6,437 nt of DNA, taken from contig JAGQRL010000228.1 in the NCBI GenBank assembly GCA_020425485.1, forward strand, positions 1-6,437, written 5' to 3'. Of the stretch, positions 4,595 to 6,437 are shown one piece after another. The notes below the pieces were generated by a model. The model worked only from the letters and a program-made list of their open reading frames with translations. It was not told the DNA's origin and searched no databases. Made by a program: the position numbers and the translations under genes. The DNA comes from Rhodospirillaceae bacterium. GTDB lineage: Bacteria; Pseudomonadota; Alphaproteobacteria; DSM-16000; Inquilinaceae. Within the stretch, counting starts at the first letter, position 1. Each line of letters begins with the position of its first letter.

Positions 4595-6437
4595 ATGATG
4601 CGGTCTCCTGAGAGCTGGTCGCTGCGGCTGCGCGTCTTCCTGTTCTTCGCGTTGCTCGCCGTCGTCATCATAATAGCCGACACGGCAAGTTGGGTTCTGG
4701 CCGGCATCCGCATCGCCGAGGGCCGGCCGGTTGCGGCGACACATGTCCTATTCGGCATCGTCTCCGGCCTGGCGGCGGTGGGCATCATCACCTGGGTGTG
4801 GATGAAGTTCGACGAGCACGTCGCCCGTGCCGTCCATGCTGCTGCCATCGCCCTCAGGACCGTGGTGCATGCCGCCGGCAGCGGTCCCAGCAGGCCGTCG
4901 GCCCGGGTGGCCCGCTATCTGGGGCCGCTCAGCCCGGCGGTGCGCGAAGCCAGCGATGCCCTGATCGCCGCCCGCGCCCAGATGGACCACGCCGTGGCGG
5001 TGGCCACCAACACCGCCACCGTGCGCACCCGCCGGCTGGAAGCGGTGTTGCAGGACCTCGACCAGGGCGTGGTGATCTGCAACCTCAACCACGAAATCCT
5101 GCTCTACAATCACAAGGCGCTGGAGATCCTCCACGTCACCGGGGACATCGGCCTCGGCCGCTCGCTGTTCAGCCTGATCGACGGCCGGCCGATCAGCCAG
5201 GCGCTGGCCCGCGTGCGCAGCCGCTTCGGCCGCGAAGGCGCGCTGTTGGCTGGCAACCGGGCCTATTCCATGTTCGTCGGCACCGGGGCGGACGGCGAGA
5301 CCACCATCAAGGGCCGGGTGTCGCTGACGCTGACGGAAGGGGGGCAGGAGCCCATCGGCTACGCCATCGCGCTGGAGGATGTGACCGCGGAGCTGTCCGC
5401 CGGCATCCAGCGCGACCGCCACCTGCACCGCGCGACGGAGGAGATGCGCCAGCGCATCGCCAATGTGTTCCTGGTGGGCGAGCTGCTGGTGCAGGCCCAG
5501 GACCAGGGCACCGGCGATGCCGAGCTTTCGGAAACCGCACGCCAGGCCTTCGCCGACGAGCGCCAACACCTGACGGACATCCTCGACCGCATGGAGCGCG
5601 CCTCCAGCGACCTGCTGGCCAGCGCCTGGCCCATGGGCGAGGTGTTTGCGCCGCTGTTCCTGCAGCAGATCGCCGACCGCGTGCACGAGGAAGCGGGGAC
5701 CGACTGCACGGTGGAGGCCGCGCCCTTCTGGATCCGCTGCGATCCGGGCTCGCTGACCGATCTGGTGGATCACCTGGTGCTGCGCCTGGCCAAGCACGAT
5801 CCGCCCCGCGGCGTGCGCCTGGTGGCGGCCGCCGGTGGCGATCTGGGCCACCACATCGATCTGGTGCCCGAAGGCGGCACGGCGGTGACCATGCGCGACC
5901 TGGACGCCTGGCTGGACGAACCCTTGGGCACCACCGTCACCATCGACGGCATCACCGGCCGCGACATCCTGTTCCGCCACAAGACCAATCTGTGGCCGAT
6001 CACCGATGCCGACGGCACGGTGCGCGTGCGCGTTCCCGTCACCCAGGCCGAAGCGCCTGCGACCGCCCGGGTGGACCTGGAGGCGCGGCCGGAGTTCTAC
6101 GATTTCGACCTGACGGCGCGGGTGCCCCACGAGCGCATCGACGACCGGCCGCTCGCCGACCTGTCCTATGTGGTGTTCGACTGCGAGACCACCGGCCTGG
6201 AGCCCTCGCGCGGGGACAGGGTCGTCTCGCTGGCCGGGGTGCGCGTGGTCAACGGCCGGCGCCTGCGCGGCGAGGTGTTCAACGTCCTGGTCAATCCCGG
6301 CCGGCACATCCCCTCCGCATCGGCCCGCATCCACGGCATCACCGACGCGATGGTGGTGAACGCCGAATCGGTGGGCCGGGTGCTGGCGCGCTTCACCGCC
6401 TTTGCCGAAGGGGCCGTGCTGGTGGCCCACAACGCCG
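4595..6437 (+). CDS. Membrane PAS / degenerate histidine-kinase / DnaQ-like exonuclease fusion, 3' truncated
   Basis: The frame is open from ATG 4595 to the right edge (614 residues seen). A stop at 4583 leaves only ATG 4595 or the adjacent ATG 4598 as starts near the N-terminal helix, and the ribosome binding site is weak. Helices at about 13-36 and 46-70 flank a loop of about ten residues, so the protein is anchored with nearly everything in the cytoplasm. A linker (70-142) precedes a PAS-like domain at about 145-275. A helical segment (276-345) and a region near 360-460 resemble a histidine-kinase core, but the phosphoacceptor position appears to be Glu (E282 in EEMRQRIAN) and the N-box-like CDPGSLTDLVDHLV (382-395) lacks its Asn. 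From about 523 a DEDDh exonuclease domain begins: FDCETTGL with D529 and E531, HGIT (580-583), and VAHNA (610-614), which starts the ExoII motif. The second and third catalytic Asp and the final His are beyond the window. The domain resembles DNA polymerase III epsilon, but the fusion argues for signalling or RNA/oligonucleotide turnover rather than replication proofreading. Confidence 0.88.
   Translation, partial: MMRSPESWSLRLRVFLFFALLAVVIIIADTASWVLAGIRIAEGRPVAATHVLFGIVSGLAAVGIITWVWMKFDEHVARAVHAAAIALRTVVHAAGSGPSRPSARVARYLGPLSPAVREASDALIAARAQMDHAVAVATNTATVRTRRLEAVLQDLDQGVVICNLNHEILLYNHKALEILHVTGDIGLGRSLFSLIDGRPISQALARVRSRFGREGALLAGNRAYSMFVGTGADGETTIKGRVSLTLTEGGQEPIGYAIALEDVTAELSAGIQRDRHLHRATEEMRQRIANVFLVGELLVQAQDQGTGDAELSETARQAFADERQHLTDILDRMERASSDLLASAWPMGEVFAPLFLQQIADRVHEEAGTDCTVEAAPFWIRCDPGSLTDLVDHLVLRLAKHDPPRGVRLVAAAGGDLGHHIDLVPEGGTAVTMRDLDAWLDEPLGTTVTIDGITGRDILFRHKTNLWPITDADGTVRVRVPVTQAEAPATARVDLEARPEFYDFDLTARVPHERIDDRPLADLSYVVFDCETTGLEPSRGDRVVSLAGVRVVNGRRLRGEVFNVLVNPGRHIPSASARIHGITDAMVVNAESVGRVLARFTAFAEGAVLVAHNA

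Noticed and set aside
4748..6430. Long reverse-strand open frame (560 residues)
   Set aside because: It is antisense to the PAS/exonuclease gene, whose forward frame has clear TM, PAS-like and DEDDh motifs. The reverse translation is His/Gly/Ala/Gln-rich without domain features.

Overview
The window is about two thirds G+C. Genes are closely packed, all on the + strand, with strong third-position GC bias and conventional ribosome binding sites. Together with the protein families present, this suggests a high-GC proteobacterium, most likely alpha- or betaproteobacterial; genus cannot be told from the sequence. There is no insertion sequence, CRISPR array, tRNA, rRNA or other sign of recent transfer.

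Layout: (1) the 3' part of a sodium:solute (acetate/ActP-like, VC_2705-type) symporter, cut by the left edge, ending at 1262 and followed by a clear intrinsic-terminator-like hairpin; (2) a leader of about 280 bases with a second strong hairpin and a possible sigma-54-type promoter; (3) a complete 613-residue protein with a degenerate cyclic-nucleotide-binding-like domain, two CBS domains and a DUF294 nucleotidyltransferase module, followed by another hairpin; (4) a 177-residue two-helix membrane protein of unknown function; (5) a 123-residue stand-alone receiver domain with an unusual acidic pocket, preceded by a 7-bp hairpin; (6) only 20 bases downstream, a large protein cut by the right edge, with two N-terminal membrane helices, a PAS-like domain, a decayed histidine-kinase-like core and the start of a DnaQ-type (DEDDh) 3'-5' exonuclease domain.

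A symporter of this type next to a cNMP/CBS/DUF294 protein and a DnaQ-like exonuclease is, from memory, a recurring proteobacterial arrangement (for example the PA3234-PA3232 region of Pseudomonas aeruginosa; not checked here). Its joint function is not established as far as I know. The most interesting element is the membrane-anchored PAS/pseudokinase/exonuclease fusion, with an atypical receiver just upstream. A reasonable but unproven reading is a membrane-linked nucleotide-signalling module controlling carboxylate uptake: the CBS/DUF294 protein would sense and transfer nucleotides, and the exonuclease would degrade a nucleotide or oligonucleotide in response to a PAS-sensed cue.
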